Assembly: GCA_947396885.1 (NCBI GenBank)
Contig: OX377204.1
Span: 42,891,139 to 42,955,138, forward strand
DNA from: Heligmosomoides polygyrus polygyrus
Taxonomy: Eukaryota > Nematoda > Chromadorea > Rhabditida > Heligmosomidae
DNA: 64,000 bases
Reading direction: 5' to 3'
Positions within the stretch are counted from its first letter, which is position 1. Each line of letters opens with the position of its first letter. Positions 31,944-43,900 of this stretch are shown one piece after another. The notes beneath the pieces were generated by a model. That model ran no database searches, was not told the origin of the DNA, and saw only the letters and a program-made list of their open reading frames with translations. The position numbers were made by a program, and so were the translations under genes.

Positions 31944-34900
31944 ATGGGACTGCTTGCACTGACTGTACTTTCAATCGCGATTTCCTATCTGCTCGCGTGG
32001 ATCCCATCTTTGATCCAATGGCTTCTGGCCAGGAACCGACTCATTCAAGCAATAGATCGCCTTCCTGGTCCCAAAGCCTTACCGCTGGTTGGATGCGCCT
32101 ACCAGTTCAGCTTCGACAGTTACAGTAAGGCTTTAGGAAGTTTCTTTGCTGCACATTTTATTTTATTTTAAGGAATTTTACGTGACAATTTATTGATGTT
32201 TTATCATATCCTTACAGGAGCGTTTTGTTGTGAACAGGATCCATGCTGATTGACCTACGGGATTTCGCCGATATTGCGTTTGATCAAATAACGTTGGTGT
32301 TGGTAATGAGTTAGCATCACGGCCGGAAAGTGGAGAGCGCGGGTTCGAGTCCTGCCTGTCAAAAGAGTATTCATCATCTTTTTCATTAGCGTCTGTCCCG
32401 CTTGGTGGCGGGGTTCGCTCTTCTGGTGTGATGACGCCGGTTCTCCCGATCAAATGCTTGATCAGGGCGCACACCAGCCATCTTTAAGTCCAAGTGCAAT
32501 GTATCTAGCCAACGTTGCTTGCTTCTCGGCTATCGGGGCGACACCGAGCCTCTGTCGTATGGCGTCGTTGCGAACACGGTCCAAACGCGTAACTCCAGCG
32601 TCCGCCGTAGCATTTTCGTTTCCATTACACTGAGGCGGCTCCAACTTCCTTGATCACGGGCCAGCAGTCTGCACCGTACGTCGCTACTGGGCGGACGACT
32701 GTTCTATAAACCTTCGAATTGAGGTGCTCAGGTATATTGTCCCATCGCAAAGCAACCCAGCCAGTGAGCGCCATTTGGACCAGGCTGCACTCACGCGTGC
32801 GTTCACCTCCAACTTTAGGCTGCCATCGGACGTGACTGTTGATCCGAGATACTTGAAAGATGTAACTCGTGAGAGCTCAGTACCGTTGATCTTAATAGAT
32901 CCGTGCTCGTTCATATCCGCCGCCAAGTATTTCGTCTTTTTGATGTTCAGCTTGAGTCCGAACAATCCCAAGCGATCGCACCATGCCTGTCGTTCGAGTT
33001 CGGTTTTATCTTCACATGCAAGCATGACGTCGTCTGCATACAGCAGCGACCAAGGTGACGCCATTTGGAGCTCTCGTGATATTGCATCCATCACGACGAC
33101 GAAGAGCAGTGGGGATAGCGCAGATCCCTGATGCACCCCTACAGAGATTGGAAACTCCATCGAGGTGCCCGCTGGCGCTCGCACTCGACTCCTTGGGCAA
33201 GAGTGCAGAGTGCGCACCCACTCAATAAGCTCTTCAGGAATACCATGTTGTCGCAACGCATACCATATAAAATCTCGCGGAACGCGGTCGAAGGCCTTCT
33301 CCAAGCCCAGGAAGGCAAAATGCACCGGTTTCTGTTTCTCGTGGTGCTTCTCTAGCAAAAGACGAACAGCGTGAATGGCATCAACAGTGCCACAGCCAGA
33401 GACGAAACCACACTGATTCGTGGAAAGCTGGACGACATCCCGAATACGTCCATCGACAATTCGCTCAAAGATTTTCATGGTGTGCGAAAGAAAGCGAATT
33501 GGACGGTAACTAGCGCAGTCCGCAGGACTGCCCTTCTTCTTCCAAATCGGGATGGTCGTGCTTTGTTGCCAGCTCTCTCACTGTGATCTTCTGGACGGGA
33601 CCGTATACAGGAGATACAAAAGGAATAGCAGGAGGGTCAAATTCAACATTCGAAATTTCCTCGAAGTAGTCGTGCCATCGTCTCATAGCCCTCTTATGAT
33701 CCATAGGAAGACGTCCGTTGTCGTCGTTAATGCCAAAGAACTTCTCGATGTCTTCTGCTTGGCGATAGCGAGCTTTTGCAAGACGGTAAAGATAACGCTC
33801 ACCATCGCGCGTTCCCAATTTTTCGCTTAGATCAGCGTAATGTGCGGCCTTAGCAGCGGCCACTGCCTTCTTTCCCCTTTCTTCGCTTCTCGATAATTCC
33901 ACCAATTATGGACTGTTTTATCACCGATGAATACGTGATAGAGCCGTTTGTTTTCTCGGACTTTCTCTCTGACATCATCATTCCACAGCCATGCCTGCTT
34001 GTCGACCCAGCGTCGTCCAGGCTTCGTTGTGCCGAGTTCGAGGCATGCAGCCCGGGTTATCCCATCAGTAGCATCCTTCCAGGTTTCGTCGACAGTCGTC
34101 ACCGTCGGCAATGCGAGAAATAACTGCCGCGTCCTTTTCTTTCAGTCGCCACCATTTGATTCTAGCCGAGCCGCATCGCTCGACATGTTTACGCCTCGAA
34201 GGTGTGATCTTCAGCGAGCAGATCAGTAGACGGTGTTACGTGGCAACCGTCTCATACGGCACGGTCTTCGCGTCTGTGACAAGGCTTTAGTCGCGACGCC
34301 TAACAAGGACATAGTCAATCTGCGTTTTGGCGTTCCCGCTATAAAACGAGATGAGGCGGGAGTCACGCTTTCGAAATTTGGTATTCACGATGGTGAGATC
34401 ATGTGAGTCTGCATACTCAAGTATACGCTCACCATCGGCGTTGCTCGACCCATATTCAAAACCACCATGACAGCTGTAGCCGTTTTTCGTTGCTCCGACG
34501 AGTAACGAAAAACGGCTACAGCTGTCATGGTACCACAACAACCATATCTTGTGACGGTACTTCCGCTGTCTTCTCATCAAGCGTGGACCAGAATTCGTCC
34601 TTGGTTTGCTCTGAACAACCTGTCTGCGGAGCATACGCAGAAAATGAATGGCATCGTCGCTCTTCTACGGCGACAGCAATCTTCATCAAGCGGTCATCGA
34701 AACGTTCTACGCTTGCAATCGCGTCACGGAAACGTTCGGAGACGATTATACCGACACCACTTCTCCTCGGCTGCCCCACAAAACCGCCTTAAAGCCGAAT
34801 GTCCCTTGACTTGCGGCAGGACCACCTCGTCTCCTGCACCGCACAGAAATCAACCCTTTTACGCTCCAGTGCTTTAACCAACTCGCACGAGCGGCCCGTC

Positions 34901-37900
34901 AACGTACCCACATTCAACGTTGCTACGCCGGTCTTGCCTACGTTACGGGACTTTCGGTCTAGCTCAGTTGCCCCCCGATGCCGTCCTCGAATCAGGGACC
35001 TTCGCACACTTTTCACACTCGCCGAGCTTTGCGAGTGCGCGTCGGCTCAAAAGAGTATTGACTACAACAAAACATTCTTGCAAGAGCAGCCGCTCAAGGT
35101 TTCAACAAATATGTGTAAAAATGATGTTTTGTCATGTTAGTCAAGGCGCTGGCTTAGAAGGAATAACTCATATAATTATTTCCAAAAATCACTGGCTGAT
35201 GCGAAAGCAATGGAAATCGTCACGTTGTTGAGTTAGTCCGCTCACCGTCAAACTAGTCCTTTGAACCAGTTTGCACAGTTTTTGCTGTTCTTGGCAGTGC
35301 AGACATGAGATCGGGATGTCCATTTATGACGCCGTTGCTTTCTTCCATTCGTTCTCTGAGAGGAGGTAGTCAGCGTCAACAACAGAACTACCTAGCAGAA
35401 AGAGATTTGTGCAGTGCTCTACGCGCCTCAACTCACCATCAGATGCGTGAGAACACGGTTAATCCTTGTCCAACAGTGGTGCACATTGCCTCAGGGTTGA
35501 ACACCCTGAGGCAATATGCACCACTCGGAGCGCATCTCTTTCCAACTGCAATTGCTACAAAAAGCCAAAGCCGACTGCGAAGATGAAAAGTTCGTGAGAG
35601 GGTGATGGATTCACTGGAGGTGATTTTCACTTGGAGCAAGTTGCTCTGTTCTTCAAACCCTATGCTCCGAACTTGGCAGCCAATTAAGCAGTAACAAAGC
35701 ACATCTCATGTTACCAGACAAGACTTTTGGCACAGAATGAATGACATATGCTGTAAAGTGAAGTGCTTCTCAAAGAGTCTGTGAAGTGCTTCTCAAAGAA
35801 ACTGCGAATACTATATGAATAGTCAAGAACTGCTCTTTAGCTACAAAAGGTCGAAGTATACTTTAAAGATCTATGAGTCCAATCTTTTGCTGACTACCAC
35901 ATGACACCACTCATGTAAGCGTCAATGATTGCATTATCAGCATTATGAAACAAATGGAAAGCGCTATAAAAAAGGCATGCTCTATTTCCCACATATAATT
36001 CCGAAACCAGTGACTTGTTGATATTTCTGTGTACTTCTCCTAAAACTTAACAAGCATTTATAATCCTCTCAGCAGCATAGAATTCTTCAGAATTCACTTA
36101 TCTGATGGAGGATCTGTTCGAACGCTATTCCGAAGGCCTTCGAGGGAACGGAATGTTCCGGCTATGGATTGGTCCGTTCCCGGTCGTTTGCATCTGCCGA
36201 GCTGATTCCGCAAAGGTTGGTTGGAAATCAGCTTGTGTGACGAGAACTGTAAAGAATTAACGTGATGTTAGACTTGTGGCTTGCTAGGCAAACTCGTGAA
36301 CATTGCAGCAAGACACTTCGCTTCCAATACTTTGACTGTTGTCAACTCTCCTACTACGGTACCGGACACGTCTTTTGAATAGACGCCGCAAAAACTGCGA
36401 TTTTGCGGTTTTTGCGTCTTTTTGATATAAGGATAAGGATAAAGGACGGCGTTACTCAATCCCTACTCCCAATCCCGACTGTCGCGTGCACCCGATACCA
36501 GGTTCCTGGTTCGGATTTCCCGCCCAGGCCAACCAAGCCTTCCATCCTTTTGGGGTCGGTGAATTGGTACCAGATTTGTCTGGGAAGGATAAAGCGCTGA
36601 CTTGTTCATCGGCTGGCCACCGCAAGTCATTGTATGACCAAATACGCATTCAAGTCGCCTCCACGACATCCTGTAGAAGTAGAATGCGCTGGCGCATCCC
36701 TTTTTGATATAAGTCGCCTAAAATTCAAAAACTAAGGATGTACTTGAGCTCAGGAGCTCGAGCTCTATCGTTTGGTATACATTGTGTATGTGGAGCCATG
36801 AAAATGGCCGAAATTGAAAACTTGCGCTTCATTGCGAAGGCGGTCGCGGACGAGTTGTCGGTCGCAAGGCGTCGAAAACGTGATGAAATTAGTGTGGAGC
36901 TGTCACGAACGAATGAAGTGTCGAAATAAGTTTAGAAAGTGCCCCCACACACTTCTGCGGCAGCGCCGCGGCCCTATCCTAAACTATAGGGCAGGGGAAA
37001 ACAGCTAGCCTTTGGCGGTGAGCGCGTAGCCACGAGCTCTACCGCGAGGGGCGGAGGCGACGCCGCCGAAGCGGTGACGGCAAAAATGATTCGAGATATC
37101 ACTCTCAATGGCCAATATTGTACATTTCACCTGGCAGTCGTTCCCGTCATGCGCATCAATTCTATGCCAAGTGGGCTGGATTGCAATCTACGTCTTTCGC
37201 CAGCTAAATGTTCTTTTATGCGAACTGCCAGAGCTCTTCCCGTTTCTCCAATGTATTTTGCGTTACAACAAAAAATGTTCGTAGGTCGGTTCATTTTTCG
37301 AACTTCAAAAAAGCCTATAGTTTCTTGAAAACTAGAAATAGAGCGCTTTCGAACCATATAAAAACTAGTTTTCAACCTTTGGTTTTCTGCCAAAAATTGA
37401 CCAGAAATCGAACCCCATGAAGACCAATTGACCCCTATGAAGACCTCCTTTTCGAAAAATGATTCTCACATCGTAAGTTATAATATTTCTTCTGTTTTTA
37501 AAAAGCCATTGGGTTTTTTGAAAATCGAAAAACGATCCGAGTTATGGTCATTTTTATGAAATCACTCCAATGTCGACGGTGCAGAGTCTACAAGCAGTTC
37601 TTCACAAAATTGATCATAACTCGGACCATTTTTGAAATTCAAAAATCCCAATGGCTTTTTGAAAAGTGGAGAAAAGCTGCTTTCTAGCCATATAGAAACC
37701 AATTTTCAAAAGATGGGTCTTCATACGGGGCGGGGGGTTCGATTTTTGACACATATTTTTGCAACAAAGGACCAGAATTCGACCTCCGCCCGCCTCCTAA
37801 ACATTACCGAAATATAAATATTTGTACAAAATGACATCAACTTTTCCCTCAAAAATCGAAGACCTCCACCTCGTATGAAGAACTCTTTATTGAAAAACAA

Positions 37901-40900
37901 TTTTTATACTAAATGAAAGCTCTTCTCTTCTAGTTTTCAAAAAGCCATTGGCTTTTTCAAACTTCCAAAGCTTACCGAGTTATAATCATTTTTGTGAACA
38001 TTCAATTTTGACGTCGGTGGCAAATCGACCTGGGATCGATCCAATCTATTCGTCTTAGAAAACCATGATTTTCACACTCTGCATGGGCTAAGAGCTGGTA
38101 TTTTTGTGGCAGAATTTTAACTGTGTAGATCGCCTCTTCCAGGTAAAAAATTTGTTTTTCATGAAACATGAGAACTTGGAATTCGATCCTCTCTAATCAT
38201 ATCGGAGATCGCTTTTCACAAAGCTTTGAAAACTATAAGAAGTGTGGACTCTACGCTTTGAAAAGCAGGTTGTAAAAATAACAGCTTCCATGTGATTAAT
38301 AGTGTCGAAATTTTTCGGCCAACGATACAAATCGGAACGTCCGTTCATACAGAAAATTGTCTCAGAAAAAAGGTTTTATTAGCGTGTGTCAAACTGTCTC
38401 TTAAAATTTTATAGGGTACGGCTTCACATTCTGATGCGGTTTCCTGCAGATGAGAGAAATTAATTCCGTGACAAGTCCATCCTCCGATTCAACGATTCGA
38501 AGAGCGCTTCAAAAAATCGTGTAGCGAATGCACTTAGATCGTCCTCAGTAACTAACACTTGAAAATTTATACACTGCAACTTCGGACGTAGATGTTGCTC
38601 GTTTAGGCAGAAATTTGTCGTGACCATGACTTCCTGGAAAAAAATCTGAAAGTAATTGGAAACCTCTCATTGACTCCAAATCTGCCGGCGAAAAATCTTC
38701 ATTTTTAACACGTAATACAGACACCATTTCATTTTTTACATAACTTTCGGGAACGAAGGTGAGACTCCACGCTATCATAGACACTCCTGGAAAAACAACC
38801 TATTAAGAATTACAAACATTATCTAAAAACCTGAAAAATAAAAGAGACTCCTCTGCCAAAACCGAAACAGTGCAACCACTTCGATTTCAGAACCTCAAAC
38901 TTGGGCCTGCAAGGTGTACAAAATACGTCCTCTGTACTCGGCCCAATTACTAGCTTCAACTGCAAATTGAAAGTTGCTATTTCAGCTGCAGCTTCTAGCT
39001 AACCCTAGCTCATGAAGTGTAGGCATCAGACCTGGTATCATCCGTCATCTTTCATATGCAGGAGGGAACTTGATTGTAAGTAGTCCGTAAGCATTTCATT
39101 GCATATCATCGTAATGCATGTCCTCATTGGCTCCAGGGCCCATGCTGTATAGAGTTGGTCCTACTCTTAGAACGCGCTACATCTAGTTTTCACCAAATTT
39201 TGGTCAAAACAAGAAGGTGGCCCTTTATGCGCTCAAAAAGTCGTTGGGTTACTGCTCACAAGGCTATGCCATCCTCTTATCTGATAGGGACTACGACGCG
39301 TGACTTCTGATAAGACCTCGAATCTCAGGGTCGAAACCGAAAATGCATATTCGTTCGAGGTATTCAGACAGAGTTTAAATTTCACATTGATGCTATGACC
39401 GATACAAAACATCTGAAACACTGCATGACTTCTCAAAAGGCTAGCACTCGAGCATCATGCCGCTGTAGAGGGAACTTCTTGCCCAAGTAGTGTTCCTATG
39501 ATTTTCCGTGGATTGTAGCTTGTGCGGATAAGGCTACATGTGTGCCCCACTTGGAGACCGGATTCGCTATATTTGGTAACAGACTAGTTACCAAATGGTG
39601 ACATTGAAAACGCGCTCCGATGCTAAAAATGCGCGCCGACCGTACCGACGGCGACGTGGGTATGCGGGGTATCATCGATAGCATCTGTGGTCGTCGATAG
39701 CATCTGCGGCAACGCGTCGCCGCAGTGTAGCATAGGCCTAGCTCAACGTCGAGGCAGGATGTGCATTATACCTTTGTCCTTTTCGAATTTCGAGTAGTCG
39801 AATTTCGAATAAATTCGGATTTCAAATATTCGAATATTCGACTATTCGAAGAAAGTCCAATATTCGAATTATTCTTTTATTCGAATATTCAAGAAAGTCC
39901 AACATTCGAATTATTCGTTTATTCGAATATTCGAAGGCTTCGAATTTCGAATATTCTTTATCAATCTCTTAACAAGTAAATGGCACTCCTCTTCGAAGAC
40001 CAGGGTATTGTGACCTTTTGATAAGAACGATGTTTTGTTTCGCGCGTCATTCAAAGTGGCCGAATTGTGTGTATGCAATCTGACAAGGGAAGGGCCTGGG
40101 GCGTGTGCCTGAAAGGGGAGAGCGAGTCATATAGGGAGAATCCCCACCCTCAATAAGCGTAAAAATGGGTTTATTTTTGACAAGTCGTTAAACACAAGGA
40201 GTAGGGAGTCTGTTACAATAGAATTCGTAGGTATTTTACGTCCGGCAAGTGGCTCGGAGGGCAGCGGATAGAGACGTTGTTACATGGGTGGGAGATCGGG
40301 GGTTCGATTTTCCTGCTCTGCCGCGTTTTTGCATTTCATATGTTTGGTGGGGAGTTGAACGATTCTGACATCTATATCATTTTCAGATGTTTTTGCCTAA
40401 CTTTCCAGTTGTACGCGAAAAAGAAATTTCTTGTCACTTGTTTATTACTGACCGGTTTTTAAACCACAAGGCAATGAGAAAGCTACTCAACTATGTATAA
40501 ACGTTCAACACCAGTGATGCACAGGCCCAAAGTGCATGAAACAGAAGCTCCGGTCACAATCGGGCAGCGTATAAAAGCTACAGGCTCCTCGCATGTATAC
40601 CAGCGACAAGATCTTCAATGTCATTATAACAACTACTCGCAGCTACTCGCAGCTTCGACATCTACCTTAAGGATGTTGTCCCGTTTTTGCAGGTCAAAAG
40701 CAGGATCGTGTACAATGACGTGGGAGTGAAATCATCCCACTCGAAAACGTTATCATATGTCCACTGCTTACTTGCCTCCCCATGTCTATCAGTTCATCTT
40801 GCTGATCTCAATCTTCGTCTTCCACCACATCCAGCTGTTCGTCTTCGTCAACTTCAAGTTGACGTGCTTCGAAGTCCTTGAGTGTGCTGGCCATCCGTTC

Positions 40901-43900
40901 GGCCAGCTTGATTTCTTCCCTCGAAGGTTCCTTGCCTAGTGGTGGGCCACACTTCAGCGTAAGCAGGTGGATCACCACTCCAGCATCGGCGGACATTGTT
41001 GATGTCAGGTTTTAGGAAAACTCTAGCAGACCTCTGATTTCCAGTTGACAGGCAAAGATGAGGAAAAGAGTGTACCGATGGCCGTTAACGTCAGTTTGCG
41101 GGATCTACAGACCTTGTTTCTTAATTTGAACCACTTGCGACATCACTCTCGACTCCTGGTCTTTGAAAATCCGAGCAGGATAGTTTTTCCGAGGTCATCG
41201 GTCCATCTAGGGAAACAAACTGTGAGGAGCCTGTAGCCTTTATACGCCGTCCGTATTGTGACCAGTGCTTCTTCTTCATACACGTTGTGCCTGTGTATCA
41301 CTGATGTTGAACGTTTATACATCATTATGTTGAATACCACTGCATGCAGCTGAAAGAATTAGTAGAAAACCTCTAAAATGGTATAGACGTCAGAATCCAT
41401 CAAATCTCAACAGTCAGTTGAAATGCAAAAGTGCAGCAGCGCAGGAGAATTGGTACCCTCGATCTCCCTCGCATGAAGCAACGTCTCTATCCACTGCGCT
41501 GCGACCCGCTTGTGGGAGAGGCATCGCGGGCATACAAGACCGCCGAACTCGTGAGGCGCCGATTACATTGTAACTACAACGACCCCGTACTCCTGGTTTT
41601 TTTTCTTGGCGAAAAAATAAACACATTTTTATACTAATTGAAGGGTGGGGATTTTTTTCCCGTTCAGACATACGCTTGAAACACTTCCCATGTTAGTCGA
41701 GGCGAGGTAAGCGCGGGCAATCGCGGACCTCCGCTGCGTCCCTGCTTTCTTCGAACGCCATCGAGCGTCCTGCGGCCAGTCACGTGAGTCGGTGAATAAC
41801 AAATGAATCGAGTTATGGCTGTTCAATGACGCTTTTGCCTTCGGTATACTACGGGAGGATCTCCGTTTTGTATCTCTACCCCAAGTACAACGACGGAACG
41901 ACTAAGCCGGAAGGAGCCTCGGTAGGGAGGTAGCACTTCCTGGAGCCTGGGAAGCTCCTGCTTTCTGCCAGTAAAGACGTTGAAGAAGAGAGTAAGAGCA
42001 AGCAGAGTAAGAGCAAGTAAGCGCTATGGAGTACAAGAGCCAGTAATACTCCGTTTCCTATGAAAGGGAGTCATCCACATTTTCGCAATAACACTACCCA
42101 AGTCCTGGCGTCTTATCAAATTAGGTTACAACCATGGGCTTCGGGTCCGTTTGCTTAAAAGTGAAGTGAAGCTCTTCAACGGAGCCAGAACACAGACTGA
42201 ACCATTCATGAGCCTCCAATGTGCCTTTTCCGCACCAGATCGCCTTTGTGTTACTTCTTCGTCCGTGATAGCCATTCTTTTACCACCTAGAAGCTTCGGT
42301 ATAACCTAAGAAAAGACTGTAACCTATGGAGCAGGATCTATAATAATCTGGCTCTGCCTATCCAAGGTGTTTCTCTCTTCTCGGGGCACGAATTCTTAGG
42401 GAAGCAAGGGTGTTTCATTATAGCTTTGTCACCGTCTTTTGGTCTCGTGAAGGAAATGGATGGAGCAGCCTTCGCGACGTTTTAACAACGGCATCTTAGC
42501 CTGGACACCGACTTCCACAGCCTCGGTTCGGTACTCCGATCCTTTTCGCAATTAACAAACTGGTACAAGAGTAATGACAATCTGAAACCTTCCTATATGC
42601 CGCTCTGTCGAACGCAGTTTACAGTGGGTAATAAAAAATAAGTAAATGTCAATCATTGGGTGACCACACTAAGTAAGGTGTTCATTTGATTATTCGAATA
42701 TTCGACAATTCGAAATTCGATCATTCGAAATTTTGAGAATCGAATAATATTCGATCATTCGAAATTCGAAATTTTGAGAATCGAATAAGATCCGATCATT
42801 CGAAATTCGAAATTTTTTCTCAAGGACAAAGGTATAATGTGCATGCAGCAGAGACGTAGCTCACTAGTTAGATCAATAGTGGCTGGGCATGTGCTTAAGT
42901 TAGAGAGCTGAACGGGAAGGGGAGGCAAAAGGTAAGAAGGACAACGATGCTGCGGTGAGCTCAGAGCTGAAGGAGGAACTACGTGGTCGCAGGAGCGTGT
43001 TGCGAAACAGTAACAACGTGCACGGAAACACAAGCGGACACTGGGGCGCGTTGACGTCTTCCAGCATAGAACACGGGTTTCAGCCGTATGTCTGAACAGC
43101 AAGAATGCGAAATCTCCTTCCATCCAGTGGTAGGAAGGTATATTCTGCTTTTTCAAAGCTTTTGACCCCACCGAATGACGGGTCGCGAAAGTTTAGTTCT
43201 GGCACTTCGCAGGGCGCTACTTCCCAAACATCGAATATGGAGAAAAAATGCAAAAATACTGTTTCATAGGTACGGGGTCAATTATTTGGTTCCTTGAACT
43301 TGCAGTACTTTTGCATTTTTCCTTTTCATTTTCTTCCTATTCGATGTTCGGAAGGCATTGCCTTGTTCTGCTGTGCGACTCCATAGCAAATTCTCGGAGC
43401 CAGTGACAACAGAGGTTCAATGACTTTGCAAAATGGAACGCCCTTTTCTGCTATCCGAAGGATGGAGTTTCTCGCAGACGTGTACACATTCGCCGTTCAA
43501 ACATACGCGTGAGACCTTTCCTTGGTAAGTAAGGAGAGTCCACGACGAGCTGACCCGCAACCTAGCACATCGTCTTTCATTTCTGTACGAGATGAGAACT
43601 GAGCCCTGGTCGCGTTATATCGAGAGTCACGATGAATGCTAACTTCCTCTCCGAATCGCTCTACAGCGGAAATCAGCGTTGTATACAATGTCTGTGAGCC
43701 GGAGTTGCTTCGCATTAATGGAGAAGTAGCTGAGCGGCTCCCGTAGAAAGCCATGCGGAACAGGGTCTAGAGCAGGTCTATTTGGTCAACAATTAACGTG
43801 TCTAAAACCACCCGTAGAGACGGCGATCGAGTTCTTCTCTTCGTTCACTGTATGGCGCTTCGTTGTAGGTGATTCTGGAAAGCAGTGTGGAAACCTCGAA

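Larger units (their letters stand above)
32372..35047 (-). mobile_element. RTE-type retrotransposon, family 2, with 12-bp duplication
   Basis: The element is flanked by perfect CAAAAGAGTATT (32360-32371, 35048-35059). The minus strand carries an endonuclease start ([20 protein letters not shown], 34950), [25 protein letters not shown] (34330), then the linker (33905-33510) and RT (33478-32684), a C-terminal [19 protein letters not shown] segment, and a 3' end of simple GATGATG type. It lies antisense in P450 intron 1. Endonuclease and RT are both represented, but frames are broken. Confidence 0.93.
40100..41700. repeat. Nested palindrome with SINE-like arms
   Basis: Arms at about 40115-40600 and 41210-41665 are reverse complements. 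Landmarks are ATCCCCACCCT at 40140 against AGGGTGGGGAT at 41643, and ATGTATAAACGTTCAACA at 40492 against its complement near 41310. The centre is near 40895. Each arm includes a tRNA-like head. Confidence 0.7.
39759..42846. repeat. 3.1-kb region bounded by inverted TTCGAA-rich arrays
   Basis: ATGTGCATTATACCTTTGTC at 39759 is mirrored by GACAAAGGTATAATGTGCAT at 42827-42846. Inside each end lies an array of TTCGAATATTCGAA-type repeats (39780-39960; 42680-42820). The terminal symmetry suggests one foldback transposon, but no target duplication was identified. A second palindrome is nested within it. Confidence 0.75.

Noticed and set aside
39780..39960. CRISPR-like array at the TTCGAA repeats
   Set aside because: The repeats are short, palindromic and irregular with no unique spacers, and the genome is eukaryotic.
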